The translations under genes were made by a program, and so were the position numbers. From the NCBI GenBank assembly GCA_964369975.1, contig CAYJFZ010000003.1, forward strand, positions 62,001 to 126,000: DNA of 64,000 nucleotides. The letters run 5' to 3'. Of this stretch, positions 43,671-52,610 are shown piece after piece. The notes under the pieces were generated by a model. The model was not told the DNA's origin. It worked only from the letters and a program-made list of their open reading frames with translations, and made no database searches. Position 1 is the first letter of the stretch; the number at the start of each line of letters is the position of its first letter. Source of the DNA: RGIG3102 sp964369975 (GTDB lineage Bacteria > Bacillota > Clostridia > Oscillospirales > Ruminococcaceae).

Positions 43671-45788
43671 TTATTCAAATAATATTTTAATTATCCTTGA
43701 AATTTTTGATGATACTGGAACATTTGATTTTAGTATAGGTCTATATGAATTTTTCTTTGTGTAGTAGTCCATAAAATATTCTTGGCTGTTTATTTTCTCA
43801 ATACCGCCTTCTCTTTTAACATACTTTCCACTTGGTAAAAGCCTTCTTGCCTTTACATTATCACGAAGCATAATATCTAAAATATGATTCATTTCAGCTT
43901 TTAAATCAGTATCTAAAATCGGACATGCCACTTCTATTCTTCTTTGCGTGTTCCTTGTCATTAAATCAGCGGAGGAAATATAAATACTTTGCTCATCACC
44001 AAGTCCAAAGCTGTATATCCTTGGATGCTCTAAGTATCTTCCTACTATGCTTATAACTTCGATATTCTCTGTCATCCCTTTAATTCCAGGTAAAATACAG
44101 CATATTCCTCTTATAATTAAAGATATTTTAACTCCTTGCTTTGAAGCCTTTACAAGGGCATTGATAAAGTCAATATCAGTTAAAGAATTCATTTTAAATA
44201 TAATTCGTCCTTTATCGCCTTTTAATCTTTCATCACGGATTTTTGCAATAAGGCGATTTTTTAAGTTTTGTGGTGCCACTAATAATTCATCGCTTCTTCC
44301 TTCTATATTTTTTATACCTATATTTTTAAAAAATTCGGAAGCGTCTCTTCCTATATTATAATTTGCAGTTAATAGGGATAAATCCGTATATAGTTTTGCT
44401 GTTTTTTCATTGTAATTTCCTGTGCCGACTTGCGTGATATACTTAAAGGAATTTTTATCTTTAATAGTTATTAAGCATACTTTTGAATGAACTTTAAATT
44501 CATCTAAGCCATATAGAACTTTACAGCCTGCTTTTTCTAATTTTTCAGACCAGTCGATATTATTTTGCTCATCAAACCTTGCCCTTAATTCCATTAAAGT
44601 AGTAACTTCAATTCCATTTTCAGCAGCCTTACATAAGTACTCTACAAGTTTCGCTTGAGAAGCTAAGCGATAAATTGTTATTTTAATTGAAATAACATTT
44701 TTATTCTCACTGGCTTCATTAATTAATTGCAAAAATGTATCCATACTCTCATAAGGATAATGCATCAACACATCTTTTTTCTCAATTTGTTTTATTAAAC
44801 TAATGTTGTGATCTAACTGTGATGTCAATTTTGCTTCATATGGAGTATCTAAAACATTTACAGCCTCACTCGGCTTTACTTTTGACATTAATGTGTATAC
44901 ATAGTTCATCGTCATTGCTGTATCTGAAATGTAAATTTGATGTTTTTTCACATTAAATCTATCGCAAAAAATATTTTCCATCTCTTTGCTCAATTTATAA
45001 TTTGCCTCAACTCTTACAACCCCAAGGCGTTTTCTTTTCTTTAATACTTTTTTCATTAAGCCTTTAAAATCTTCTTCTTCGCTTATAGGCTCATCTTCTG
45101 GGTGAAGGTCTGAATTTCTTGTAACACAAAAACAATTTTTATCAAGTACTGAATATTTGGTAAATACATCTTCAACATACTCATAAATTAATTTTTCGCT
45201 TCTTATGTATCTTATATCATCACCTGGTAAAATAATTATATCTCCAATAGCTTGTGGTACTGGAATTAACCCTAAAATATTTTCATTTTTTCCTTGTAAA
45301 AGGCAAGAAACATAGATTTCTTTATTTGAAATATGCGGAAAAGGATGATGCTTATCTACTATTTGAGGCGATAAAATAGGTTTAATATTTTGTTTAAAGT
45401 AAGTTTTTACATATTTTTTTTCTTCATCAGTGAGCTGATTTATATCTAAAGGAAAAATACCAAACTGTTTAATATTTTCCTTCATATCATTATATACTTT
45501 TGTCTTCTTTTTATACAGCTCCCCTACTTTTTTATAAATAGCATCGAGTTCTTCTTGAGCAGTAAGGCCTGAACGCTTATCTTTTCCATCTTGACCTATT
45601 GAAATCAAATCATAAATACTACCAACTCTTATCATAAAAAATTCATCAAGATTTGATATGAAAATTGAAATAAATTTAAATCTTTCTAAAGCAGGAACAG
45701 TTGTATCGCTTGCTTCATCAAGAACTCTTTCATTAAAACTTAACCACGATAATTCCCTATCTTGCATATATTGCACTGCTTCATCCAT
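43671..45788 (-). CDS. ppk1: polyphosphate kinase 1
   Basis: This 705-residue membrane-associated enzyme makes polyphosphate from ATP reversibly. The N-terminal domain begins RELSWLSFNERVLDEA. The phosphorylated His is H434 in FKVHSKVCLI, and the second conserved His is H588 in LEHPRIYSFG. RFDEQNNIDWSEKLEKAG and GTGNYNEKTAKLYTDLSL are standard PPK1 blocks. It is the last gene of a six-gene minus-strand operon, 16 bases after the exopolyphosphatase gene, so synthesis and breakdown are encoded together. Confidence 0.96.
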   Translation of the reverse strand: MDEAVQYMQDRELSWLSFNERVLDEASDTTVPALERFKFISIFISNLDEFFMIRVGSIYDLISIGQDGKDKRSGLTAQEELDAIYKKVGELYKKKTKVYNDMKENIKQFGIFPLDINQLTDEEKKYVKTYFKQNIKPILSPQIVDKHHPFPHISNKEIYVSCLLQGKNENILGLIPVPQAIGDIIILPGDDIRYIRSEKLIYEYVEDVFTKYSVLDKNCFCVTRNSDLHPEDEPISEEEDFKGLMKKVLKKRKRLGVVRVEANYKLSKEMENIFCDRFNVKKHQIYISDTAMTMNYVYTLMSKVKPSEAVNVLDTPYEAKLTSQLDHNISLIKQIEKKDVLMHYPYESMDTFLQLINEASENKNVISIKITIYRLASQAKLVEYLCKAAENGIEVTTLMELRARFDEQNNIDWSEKLEKAGCKVLYGLDEFKVHSKVCLITIKDKNSFKYITQVGTGNYNEKTAKLYTDLSLLTANYNIGRDASEFFKNIGIKNIEGRSDELLVAPQNLKNRLIAKIRDERLKGDKGRIIFKMNSLTDIDFINALVKASKQGVKISLIIRGICCILPGIKGMTENIEVISIVGRYLEHPRIYSFGLGDEQSIYISSADLMTRNTQRRIEVACPILDTDLKAEMNHILDIMLRDNVKARRLLPSGKYVKREGGIEKINSQEYFMDYYTKKNSYRPILKSNVPVSSKISRIIKILFE

Positions 45789-45804
45789 TACATTTACTTC
45801 CTTT

Positions 45805-46704
45805 CTAATTCGCTTCTAAAAATAACTTTGTATATAAATATCCTTCCCTTACTCCGTATTCACTCACTATTATTTTTTCGCATTTATATTTTTTTGCTAT
45901 CATATCTAAGATTGTCATCCCCGGTATTAGGGTGTGTATTCTGTCTGGGGCAACTTTTAAAATATCTTTTACAGCTTTGTTTTTATCTTTTTTAAAGCCT
46001 TCCATCATCACAGCCAGCTCAGACTTTGTAATTTCTCTATTTGATTTATGATTATCATTAAGTTCATTATTTAATTTTTTGGCAGCTCTTATGCTTCCCC
46101 CAACTCCGCAAATTACCTTATATTTATTCTTAACATTTACCATGCTGATAAAATCATCAATTACTTTTTCAAGTTTTTTAAATTCTTTTTCATTTGGTAG
46201 TAAGTCATTTACATGTTTTGTATATAAATTTAATGAACCTATCGGTAAAGATAAGCTTTTTTCAATTTCACCGTGCTTGTAAAAAACTAATTCCGTACTA
46301 CCGCCGCCTATATCTATTACAATACCAGAAGCCAAACTCAAAAAATGTGTCGCTCCTATGAAGGCATATTCTGCTTCTTTTAAGCCTGTGATAATATCTA
46401 TTACAAACCCTGTTTTATTTTGAATAAATTGAACGGCTGCATCAGTATTTGTAATATTCCTTAAAGAGGCTGTTGCAAAGACAAATATATCTTTAACCTT
46501 CATATTATTTAATATTACTTTGAAATCACTTAAGGCTTCAACAGCTCTATTCATGCCATCTTTAGTCAATTCACCTTTTTTATTCACAGCCCCTGCTAAG
46601 CCAGCTGTAAATTTTTGATTTATTAGTAATTTTATACTTTTTTCAGTTTTTTTATATATAGACAATCTTATAGTATTTGAGCCTATATCTATAACAGCAT
46701 ACAT
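45805..46704 (-). CDS. ppx: Ppx/GppA family exopolyphosphatase
   Basis: This 299-residue member of the sugar kinase/Hsp70 actin-like fold has phosphate-binding loops DIGSNTIRLSIY at the N-terminus and VIDIGGGSTELVFY near residue 130, with ATASLRN between them. It removes phosphate from polyphosphate or pppGpp. At about 300 residues it is the short form lacking the C-terminal HD domain. It lies next to ppk1 in the same operon, which supports the polyphosphate role over pppGpp. Confidence 0.93.
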   Translation of the reverse strand: MYAVIDIGSNTIRLSIYKKTEKSIKLLINQKFTAGLAGAVNKKGELTKDGMNRAVEALSDFKVILNNMKVKDIFVFATASLRNITNTDAAVQFIQNKTGFVIDIITGLKEAEYAFIGATHFLSLASGIVIDIGGGSTELVFYKHGEIEKSLSLPIGSLNLYTKHVNDLLPNEKEFKKLEKVIDDFISMVNVKNKYKVICGVGGSIRAAKKLNNELNDNHKSNREITKSELAVMMEGFKKDKNKAVKDILKVAPDRIHTLIPGMTILDMIAKKYKCEKIIVSEYGVREGYLYTKLFLEAN

Positions 46705-46722
46705 AAACTTACTCCCTTAAAA

Positions 46723-47874
46723 TTAAAACTTTAACTTTTCTATCCTATCAAAGGCTTCTTTTAGTGTATCGATACCGACAGTACAAGATATTCTAAAATT
46801 ATATTCGCCACTTTTACCAAAGGCTATACCCGGTATTACTAAAATATGTGCTTGGTCTAATAAGATTTTACTAAACTCTACGCCATTAAGACCTGTTTTT
46901 TTAATACTTGGGAACACATAAAAGCTACCATAGGCTTTTACCACATCCATAAAAGGAATATCATCTATTCTTTTATAAATATAATCTAAACGCTCTTTAA
47001 ACACCTCTTGAATATCTTTTTCTATTTTTTCAAAATGTATTAGCCCGTGTAAGGCTGCTCTTTGAGAAAAAGAAGGTGGGGCATAAACTACACTTGAGTT
47101 TATGCTTGCTATAGCTCGAATTATTTCTTTAGGTGCTACTATATTGCCTACTCTTAAGCCTGTGACTAATAGATTTTTTGAAAAGCTATTTATAGTTATA
47201 ACTCTTTCAAACATCCCTTCTAATGAGGCTATAGGCATAAACGGCTCTTTAAAGCTGAAAGAAGTGTAAATATCATCAGCTATAATTAACAAATCATGCT
47301 TTTCGGCTATTGTTTTAAAGTTTTGATACATTTCTTTTGTATAACAAATACCTGTTGGATTGTTCGGTGTATTAATAATTATCGCCTTTGTTTTTTCTGT
47401 TACTGCTTTTTCTAATTTTTCAAAATCGATATTAAATTCATTTTCCATTTCTGTTTGAAAATAAACACAAACACCACCAGCCATATCTATTTGAGTAGAG
47501 TATGGAAAGAAAAACGGCTCTATAACAATAACTTCATCCCCATCATTGATTACGGCCCTTAATGTAAGGTACATAGCCACATTTGCAGCAGTTGTTACCA
47601 TTATTTCATTATCATTGACTTTCATTCCATATTTTTTATTATAGAACTTAGAAATTTCACTTCTTAACTCTTCATAACCTCTAACATCGGTATACTTTGT
47701 ATGTCCTTTTAGAGTATCTTCATAAGCTAATTTTAATATAAAATCAGGCACAGATACATCAGGGTCACCTATGCTTAAATCAATAGCATCATCAAAACCT
47801 TTAATTTTATCTTTTAAACCTTCTTCAACATCAGTCATCCCTTGATATTTTTTGGCTAAAAATCGTTTACTCAT
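46723..47874 (-). CDS. class I/II PLP aminotransferase
   Basis: This 383-residue fold-type I aminotransferase has IINTPNNPTGICY with the cofactor Asn/Pro, IADDIYTSF with the pyridine-contacting Asp, and the Schiff-base Lys in INSFSKNLLVTGLRVG. The C-terminal substrate arginine lies in YNFRISCTVG. It resembles aspartate or aromatic aminotransferases of Firmicutes (PatA/YugH-like). The amino acid substrate is not evident. It lies between ABC-F and Ppx genes in the operon. Confidence 0.9.
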   Translation of the reverse strand: MSKRFLAKKYQGMTDVEEGLKDKIKGFDDAIDLSIGDPDVSVPDFILKLAYEDTLKGHTKYTDVRGYEELRSEISKFYNKKYGMKVNDNEIMVTTAANVAMYLTLRAVINDGDEVIVIEPFFFPYSTQIDMAGGVCVYFQTEMENEFNIDFEKLEKAVTEKTKAIIINTPNNPTGICYTKEMYQNFKTIAEKHDLLIIADDIYTSFSFKEPFMPIASLEGMFERVITINSFSKNLLVTGLRVGNIVAPKEIIRAIASINSSVVYAPPSFSQRAALHGLIHFEKIEKDIQEVFKERLDYIYKRIDDIPFMDVVKAYGSFYVFPSIKKTGLNGVEFSKILLDQAHILVIPGIAFGKSGEYNFRISCTVGIDTLKEAFDRIEKLKF

Positions 47875-47884
47875 AATTTACCTC

Positions 47885-49756
47885 TTAATTTTCTAATTTT
47901 TCTAATAACTGCGCCCACAATAAAAACAACTCATCGTTTCGATCTTTATACTTTTGCATTTCTTCCCATAATTTCTGCATCATAACAGGGTCTTTTGCAA
48001 TGTCTGGGTTTTGCATATCTTTTTCTATCTCTTGTGTTTTTTCTTGAATTTCTTCAATTTCTTTTTCGTATTTTTTTATATTTAATCTATCTTGTGCTGT
48101 TTGTTTTCTTTGTTGTTTTTGATTGTTTTGATTAATTTTAACTGTTTTTTCTTCTTTTTGTGTTTTAAAGCCTAAGGTTTTTCCCTTATTTATAAAATCT
48201 TCAAAATCATTATATTTTACCATAGCTTTATTTTCGATATTAATTATCGGACAGTTTAATTGCTGCATTAAATACCTATCGTGAGTTATTACTACTAAAG
48301 TTCCTTCAAAATTTGCTAAAGCATCTGTGACAGCTTTTCTCATATATATATCTAAATGGTTAGTAGGCTCGTCCATAAACAATAAATTAGCCTTATCTAA
48401 GCTCATCTGGCAAAACCTAAGTCTTGCTTTTTCACCGCCAGAAAGTCCTACCGCTTCCTTAAATACATCTTCATTCCTATAGCCAAACCTTGCTAAATAG
48501 CTTCTAACTTCAAGCTGTGTCCATTTTGGTCTTAGCGCCCAGATATTTTCTATAACAGAAGTATTCACAACATCTACATGCTGTGAATATAAAGACATCT
48601 TTGTGCCACTGCCTATTTTAATTTTACCGGATTTTGGCCTTGTTTTACCTGCTAAAGTATTAATTAAAGTCGTTTTCCCTGTGCCGTTTGCACCTGCTAT
48701 AATTAATCTTTCACCTCTACGCAAATCTAAATTTAAATCTATTAATAACTCCTTATTCCCAGCAGATAAATTTAAGTTTTCAACAATTAAAACTTCATCA
48801 TACGAAGTAGAGTCAATTTCAAAGTTAAACTTCAGTGGTACCCTTGGATTTTTCGGCTTTTTTGTCATTTCCATTTTTTCTAAAGTTTTTCTTCTTGACT
48901 TTGCCATTTTTGAAGTGGAGGCTCTTACAAGGTTTCTATCTACATAATCTTGCAGTTTTATAGCTTTTTCTAAGTCTTCTTCATACTGTCTTTGCTGAAC
49001 TTTTAATTTTTCTTCCTTTTGCATTTCAAAGCTTGAATAATTGCCCTTATACTCATAAAAATAACTATCTTCAAGCTCCCAAATCCTATTACACACTTTA
49101 TCTAAGAAAAATCTATCATGGCTTACTGAAATAATACAGCCTTTATAGCTTATTAAATAGTCTTCAAGCCACACTAAAGTATCAAAATCTAAATGGTTTG
49201 TTGGCTCATCTAAAATTAATACATCAGGGTCTAATAATAATAATTTTGCTAAATTCAGCCTTGTTTGCTCACCGCCTGAAAGCACTGAAACTTGTTTTTC
49301 ATAGTCAGTGGCAAAAAATCCCATACCATTTAACATTTTTTTGATTTTAAAGTCTGTATTATATCCATCTTTTGATAAAACTAAATTTTCAAGCAATTGA
49401 TATTCTTCATTTAATGATGTATCATTTTGATTATTTAAAATGCCCTCGATATTTTTCATTTTTTCAATCGCATCAAAGACATCGCTGTAAACGGTTTGCA
49501 TTTCTGTGTATACAGTATTGTTAGGATTTAATTTTTCCATTTGCTTTAAATAGCCTACTGTTACATTATCATTAAAAATTATCCTACCTTCATCATTGTC
49601 TAAAAGTCCTAAAATAACATTTAATAATGTGGTCTTGCCTGCACCGTTCTCACCGATTACGCCTATTCTATCCCCACTATTTATAATAGCGGAAACTTCT
49701 TGTATTATTACATCTACTCCGTAGTTTTTACCCACATTTTCAAGGGTAAGAATCAT
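47885..49756 (-). CDS. ABC-F family ribosome-associated ATPase
   Basis: This 623-residue protein has two ATPase domains and no membrane helices. The first has GENGAGKTT, LSGGEQTRLNLAKLLL and LLLDPDVLILDEPTNHLD; the second has GANGTGKTT, LSGGEKARLRFCQMSL and LLFMDEPTNHLD. A charged linker (P-site tRNA interaction motif region, about residues 240-310) joins them, and a C-terminal coiled coil is present (residues about 545-620). This fits YdiF/Uup-like ABC-F factors that act on the ribosomal E site. A resistance role cannot be excluded, but nothing specifically points to it. Confidence 0.93.
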   Translation of the reverse strand: MILTLENVGKNYGVDVIIQEVSAIINSGDRIGVIGENGAGKTTLLNVILGLLDNDEGRIIFNDNVTVGYLKQMEKLNPNNTVYTEMQTVYSDVFDAIEKMKNIEGILNNQNDTSLNEEYQLLENLVLSKDGYNTDFKIKKMLNGMGFFATDYEKQVSVLSGGEQTRLNLAKLLLLDPDVLILDEPTNHLDFDTLVWLEDYLISYKGCIISVSHDRFFLDKVCNRIWELEDSYFYEYKGNYSSFEMQKEEKLKVQQRQYEEDLEKAIKLQDYVDRNLVRASTSKMAKSRRKTLEKMEMTKKPKNPRVPLKFNFEIDSTSYDEVLIVENLNLSAGNKELLIDLNLDLRRGERLIIAGANGTGKTTLINTLAGKTRPKSGKIKIGSGTKMSLYSQHVDVVNTSVIENIWALRPKWTQLEVRSYLARFGYRNEDVFKEAVGLSGGEKARLRFCQMSLDKANLLFMDEPTNHLDIYMRKAVTDALANFEGTLVVITHDRYLMQQLNCPIINIENKAMVKYNDFEDFINKGKTLGFKTQKEEKTVKINQNNQKQQRKQTAQDRLNIKKYEKEIEEIQEKTQEIEKDMQNPDIAKDPVMMQKLWEEMQKYKDRNDELFLLWAQLLEKLEN

Positions 49757-49767
49757 ATTCCCTCCAG

Positions 49768-50697
49768 CTAAACTTTACTATTTATCCAATTTAAAACATC
49801 ATTATAAACTTCTTGCCTGTTTATTTCATTTAATGTTTCGTGTCTTGCATCTTTATATAGTTTTAAAGTTACATCTTCTTTATTCGTATTTTTATAATTT
49901 GTATATACTTCTTTTACACCTTCTCCATAATTGCCCACAGAATCCATCTCTCCTGAAAACAGATAAATAGGAAGGCTTTTATCAGTATCTATGTAAGTTT
50001 TATTGGCATTTGCTAAAGAATTTATAGTAATTAAATCTTTATAAGCACTTAGTGTGAATTTAAAATTACAATACTTATCTTTTGAGGTTTTTAATACTAA
50101 TTCTTCATCTCTTGAAAGCCAATCAGCACTTGTTTTAGGATTCTCTATTTTTTCCATGAATGAGCCTGATAGCATTTTTTCTATTGTTTTTGAATAGGCT
50201 TTTCCGCCTTTGATTACAGAAGTTAAAGTTACTACTACTTCCCCTACTTTTGCTAAAGGATTAGAGCCACCAGTGCCAGAAAGAAGTAAGGCATCAATAG
50301 TATCAGGGTATAAACTTGCATACACTCTTGAATAAAATGAGCCCATGCTATGACCTAATAAAAATAGTTTTTTGTCTGGGTAGTCTTTTTTAATTAATTT
50401 TGAAACCGAGTGCATATCTTCTAATATTTTTTTATACCCAGCTTCTTTTGCAAAATAACCAAGCTGGCTGTCATCATCAACACTGTTTTTATGTCCTAAA
50501 TGGTCGTGAGCGTAAGCTGCGATACCATTGCTTTCTAAAAACTGCATAAAATCAAAATATCTTTCACAATGCTCTATCATCCCATGAACTATCATTACAC
50601 AAAGTTTTACTTCGCCTTTTGGAATAAACTTAAAACCTCTTATGGTGTTTACACCATTACTTGATGCGAATTCAAATTTAATAGGTTTTGTATCCAT
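49768..50697 (-). CDS. alpha/beta hydrolase, monoacylglycerol-lipase/lysophospholipase type
   Basis: This 309-residue serine hydrolase has IVHGMIEHCERY (oxyanion region), then the nucleophile in LLGHSMGSFYSR, an Asp in FSGEMDSVGNYG and the His in YKDARHETLNE. These blocks match PldB/MAGL-like lipid hydrolases. No signal peptide is seen, so it is cytosolic. It lies between YjjG and the ABC-F gene with spacings of 4 and 11 bases in one operon. Confidence 0.92.
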   Translation of the reverse strand: MDTKPIKFEFASSNGVNTIRGFKFIPKGEVKLCVMIVHGMIEHCERYFDFMQFLESNGIAAYAHDHLGHKNSVDDDSQLGYFAKEAGYKKILEDMHSVSKLIKKDYPDKKLFLLGHSMGSFYSRVYASLYPDTIDALLLSGTGGSNPLAKVGEVVVTLTSVIKGGKAYSKTIEKMLSGSFMEKIENPKTSADWLSRDEELVLKTSKDKYCNFKFTLSAYKDLITINSLANANKTYIDTDKSLPIYLFSGEMDSVGNYGEGVKEVYTNYKNTNKEDVTLKLYKDARHETLNEINRQEVYNDVLNWINSKV

Positions 50698-50701
50698 AAT
50701 T

Positions 50702-51394
50702 TTATCCTCCTAAAATTATGCTTTTTAGTTGCATAAAGTCTACTGCTGTATACTTTGGTTTAATATTCGTTGTATTTTCTTTATTATCAAAATTTATCCA
50801 GCATGTATCGATGTTAGCATAGTTTGCACCTTTTATATCGGTGTTTAAATTATCTCCTACCATCAATACTTTTTCAAAATTTTCAATACCTAAAGTTTTG
50901 AGCGGTGTTAAAAATGCTCTTTTATCTGGTTTTGCAAAGCCCATTTTTTCGCTTGTAAAAACCCCATCAAAAAAATCTTGAATACCTGAAAGTTTTAATC
51001 TATTATTTTGTACATGCTCAATGCCATTTGTAATAATAGCAAGGGTTGCAAAATCTTCAATGTCTTGTAAAAATTCAAGTGCACCATCATATAAATGCAC
51101 ACTTTGTTTTAAAAAATTTAAATAATCTTTATTTAATACTTCACTTTTTACATCTTTAAGGTTGAATTTTTCAACTAAAGGGGTAAATCTTTGCATTTCA
51201 ATAATATGCTTTTTAATTTTACCTTTATCAAATTCAGCCCATAGCTTTTTATTATTTTCGATAAAAATTGCGATATTTTCATCATTTACAGGGATATTGT
51301 ATTTATTGTAAAGTTTTTCTAAACTTTCTCTTTCGCTTTTTTTAAAGTCTACTATTGTATCATCAAAATCTAAAAGTACGCAATTGTAAGCCAT
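50702..51394 (-). CDS. YjjG-type HAD nucleotidase
   Basis: This 230-residue HAD-superfamily phosphatase has motif I LLDFDDTIVDF with catalytic Asp pair, motif II IITNG, Lys in FAKPDKRAF and motif IV VGDNLNTDIKGA. The match is to YjjG/YfnB nucleotidases that clear noncanonical pyrimidine nucleotides. It is the first gene of the six-gene operon running to ppk1, with its promoter in the 76-bp gap after the CDF gene or by read-through. Confidence 0.9.
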   Translation of the reverse strand: MAYNCVLLDFDDTIVDFKKSERESLEKLYNKYNIPVNDENIAIFIENNKKLWAEFDKGKIKKHIIEMQRFTPLVEKFNLKDVKSEVLNKDYLNFLKQSVHLYDGALEFLQDIEDFATLAIITNGIEHVQNNRLKLSGIQDFFDGVFTSEKMGFAKPDKRAFLTPLKTLGIENFEKVLMVGDNLNTDIKGANYANIDTCWINFDNKENTTNIKPKYTAVDFMQLKSIILGG

Positions 51395-51470
51395 AAGTCA
51401 CCTCATATAATTTTTATTTATAGTTACTTATATTATATAGCAAAAGTTGTGATAAATCAAAGTATTTTTT

Positions 51471-52337
51471 CTAATGCGGATAAGGATTTACATGCACCAT
51501 ACAATGCTTTATATCTTCTATTTTCTCTACTTCGTCATGTACTTTGTGAGAAATACTATGAGCTTTTGTTAAAGACATCTCTCCATTTACGCTAATTTCA
51601 ACATCAACGAAGTATTTATTGCCTGAAATCCTTGTTTTTAAATCATCAATTGCTATAACTCCCTCGATTGAAAAAATCGCTTTTTCTATCTCTTTTACCA
51701 TTTCTGAATCTAAAGACTTATCGACTACCTTATTAGTGGCACTTACAAAAATTTCAAAGGCTGCTTTTAGTATAAATCCACAGATTACTACACTTGCAAG
51801 TGGCTCTAAAATTAAAAAGCCTTGTATAGCCCCAAAAATACCAATAAAACTACCTATTGAACTTAAGGCGTCTGAGCGGTGATGCCACGCATCTGCCATT
51901 AAGGCATCTGATTTTATTTTTTTTGCTGCATTTTTTGTATAGTGATACATCCATTCTTTAACTAAAATTGAAATAACTGCACCTATTAAAGCAAGGCTTG
52001 TAGGCGTTTGTATTTCGCTTTTATCTCCTAAAATTAACATTACCCCCTCAAAGCCTATCCCAAGTCCTGCACTTGCAAGAATAATTGATAAGACTATTGA
52101 GGCTACACTCTCAAGTTTTTCATGTCCATATTGATGCTCATCATCTTCATTTTTATGTGAGACTGTAACGCCTACCATTACTATTATAGTACTAAACACA
52201 TCACTCGCTGAATGAACAGCATCAGAAATCATCGCCCCAGAATGTGAAATAAGCCCTATAATAAATTTGAATAAGGCAAGTGCTATATTTACTAATAAAG
52301 TGATGAAAGATACTTTTATAGCTATATCTTTTTTCAT
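51471..52337 (-). CDS. cation diffusion facilitator (CDF) metal exporter
   Basis: This 288-residue protein starts at ATG 52337 behind GGAGG. It has six helices; metal-site Asp/His pairs are in HSGAMISDAVHSASDVFS (helix 2) and ALMADAWHHRSDALSS (helix 5), followed by a cytosolic C-terminal domain (residues about 205-288) with HKVHDEVEKI. CDF pumps swap H+ for Zn, Co, Ni, Fe or Mn. The AWHHRSD form of helix 5 does not settle which. A structured leader upstream resembles a transition-metal riboswitch, hinting at Ni/Co. Confidence 0.94.
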   Translation of the reverse strand: MKKDIAIKVSFITLLVNIALALFKFIIGLISHSGAMISDAVHSASDVFSTIIVMVGVTVSHKNEDDEHQYGHEKLESVASIVLSIILASAGLGIGFEGVMLILGDKSEIQTPTSLALIGAVISILVKEWMYHYTKNAAKKIKSDALMADAWHHRSDALSSIGSFIGIFGAIQGFLILEPLASVVICGFILKAAFEIFVSATNKVVDKSLDSEMVKEIEKAIFSIEGVIAIDDLKTRISGNKYFVDVEISVNGEMSLTKAHSISHKVHDEVEKIEDIKHCMVHVNPYPH

Positions 52338-52454
52338 ATTTTCCTCCAAAAATCACATTAACTATAACTATTGCAAAGCAAAATAATTATAAAGAAAATT
52401 ATTCTTATACACATTACAAACGCTAAGCCATTGTTAATTAATTATGCTTATTTA

Positions 52455-52560
52455 TAAAAAACACATCTTCGGGAATTTTGCCGTCCCAAAGATGTGTAAA
52501 TCATCTTTTATACTCTCGTTAAATGATAAGTTTAGTTATATACATTTATCACTTAGCTTA
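52455..52560 (-). promoter_or_regulatory. structured attenuator leader of the CDF gene, possible NiCo-type riboswitch
   Basis: On the minus strand the leader holds a stem AAGTGATAA / TTATCATTT (52546-52554 with 52521-52529). Two mutually exclusive hairpins follow: AAAGATG / CATCTTT (within 52488-52508) and a terminator ACACATCTT (52489-52497, minus reading) / AAGATGTGT (52461-52469) with inner GGGA / TCCC and a U run. This is the layout of a riboswitch or attenuator. The GATGATTTACACATC ... GGGAC stretch resembles the 3' part of the NiCo (czcD) riboswitch as I recall it, but its conserved 5' G-rich junctions are not visible. Confidence 0.55.
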
Positions 52561-52567
52561 TATAAAT

Positions 52568-52596
52568 ATTATATTAAATTATTTTTTTATTGTCAA
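52568..52596 (-). promoter_or_regulatory. consensus promoter of the CDF leader
   Basis: On the minus strand TTGACA (52591-52596) and TATAAT (52568-52573) are exactly 17 bp apart, both perfect. Transcription should start near 52561, about 225 bases before the CDF ATG, so a long leader is made. Confidence 0.85.
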
Positions 52597-52610
52597 CGAG
52601 AATATTTTTT

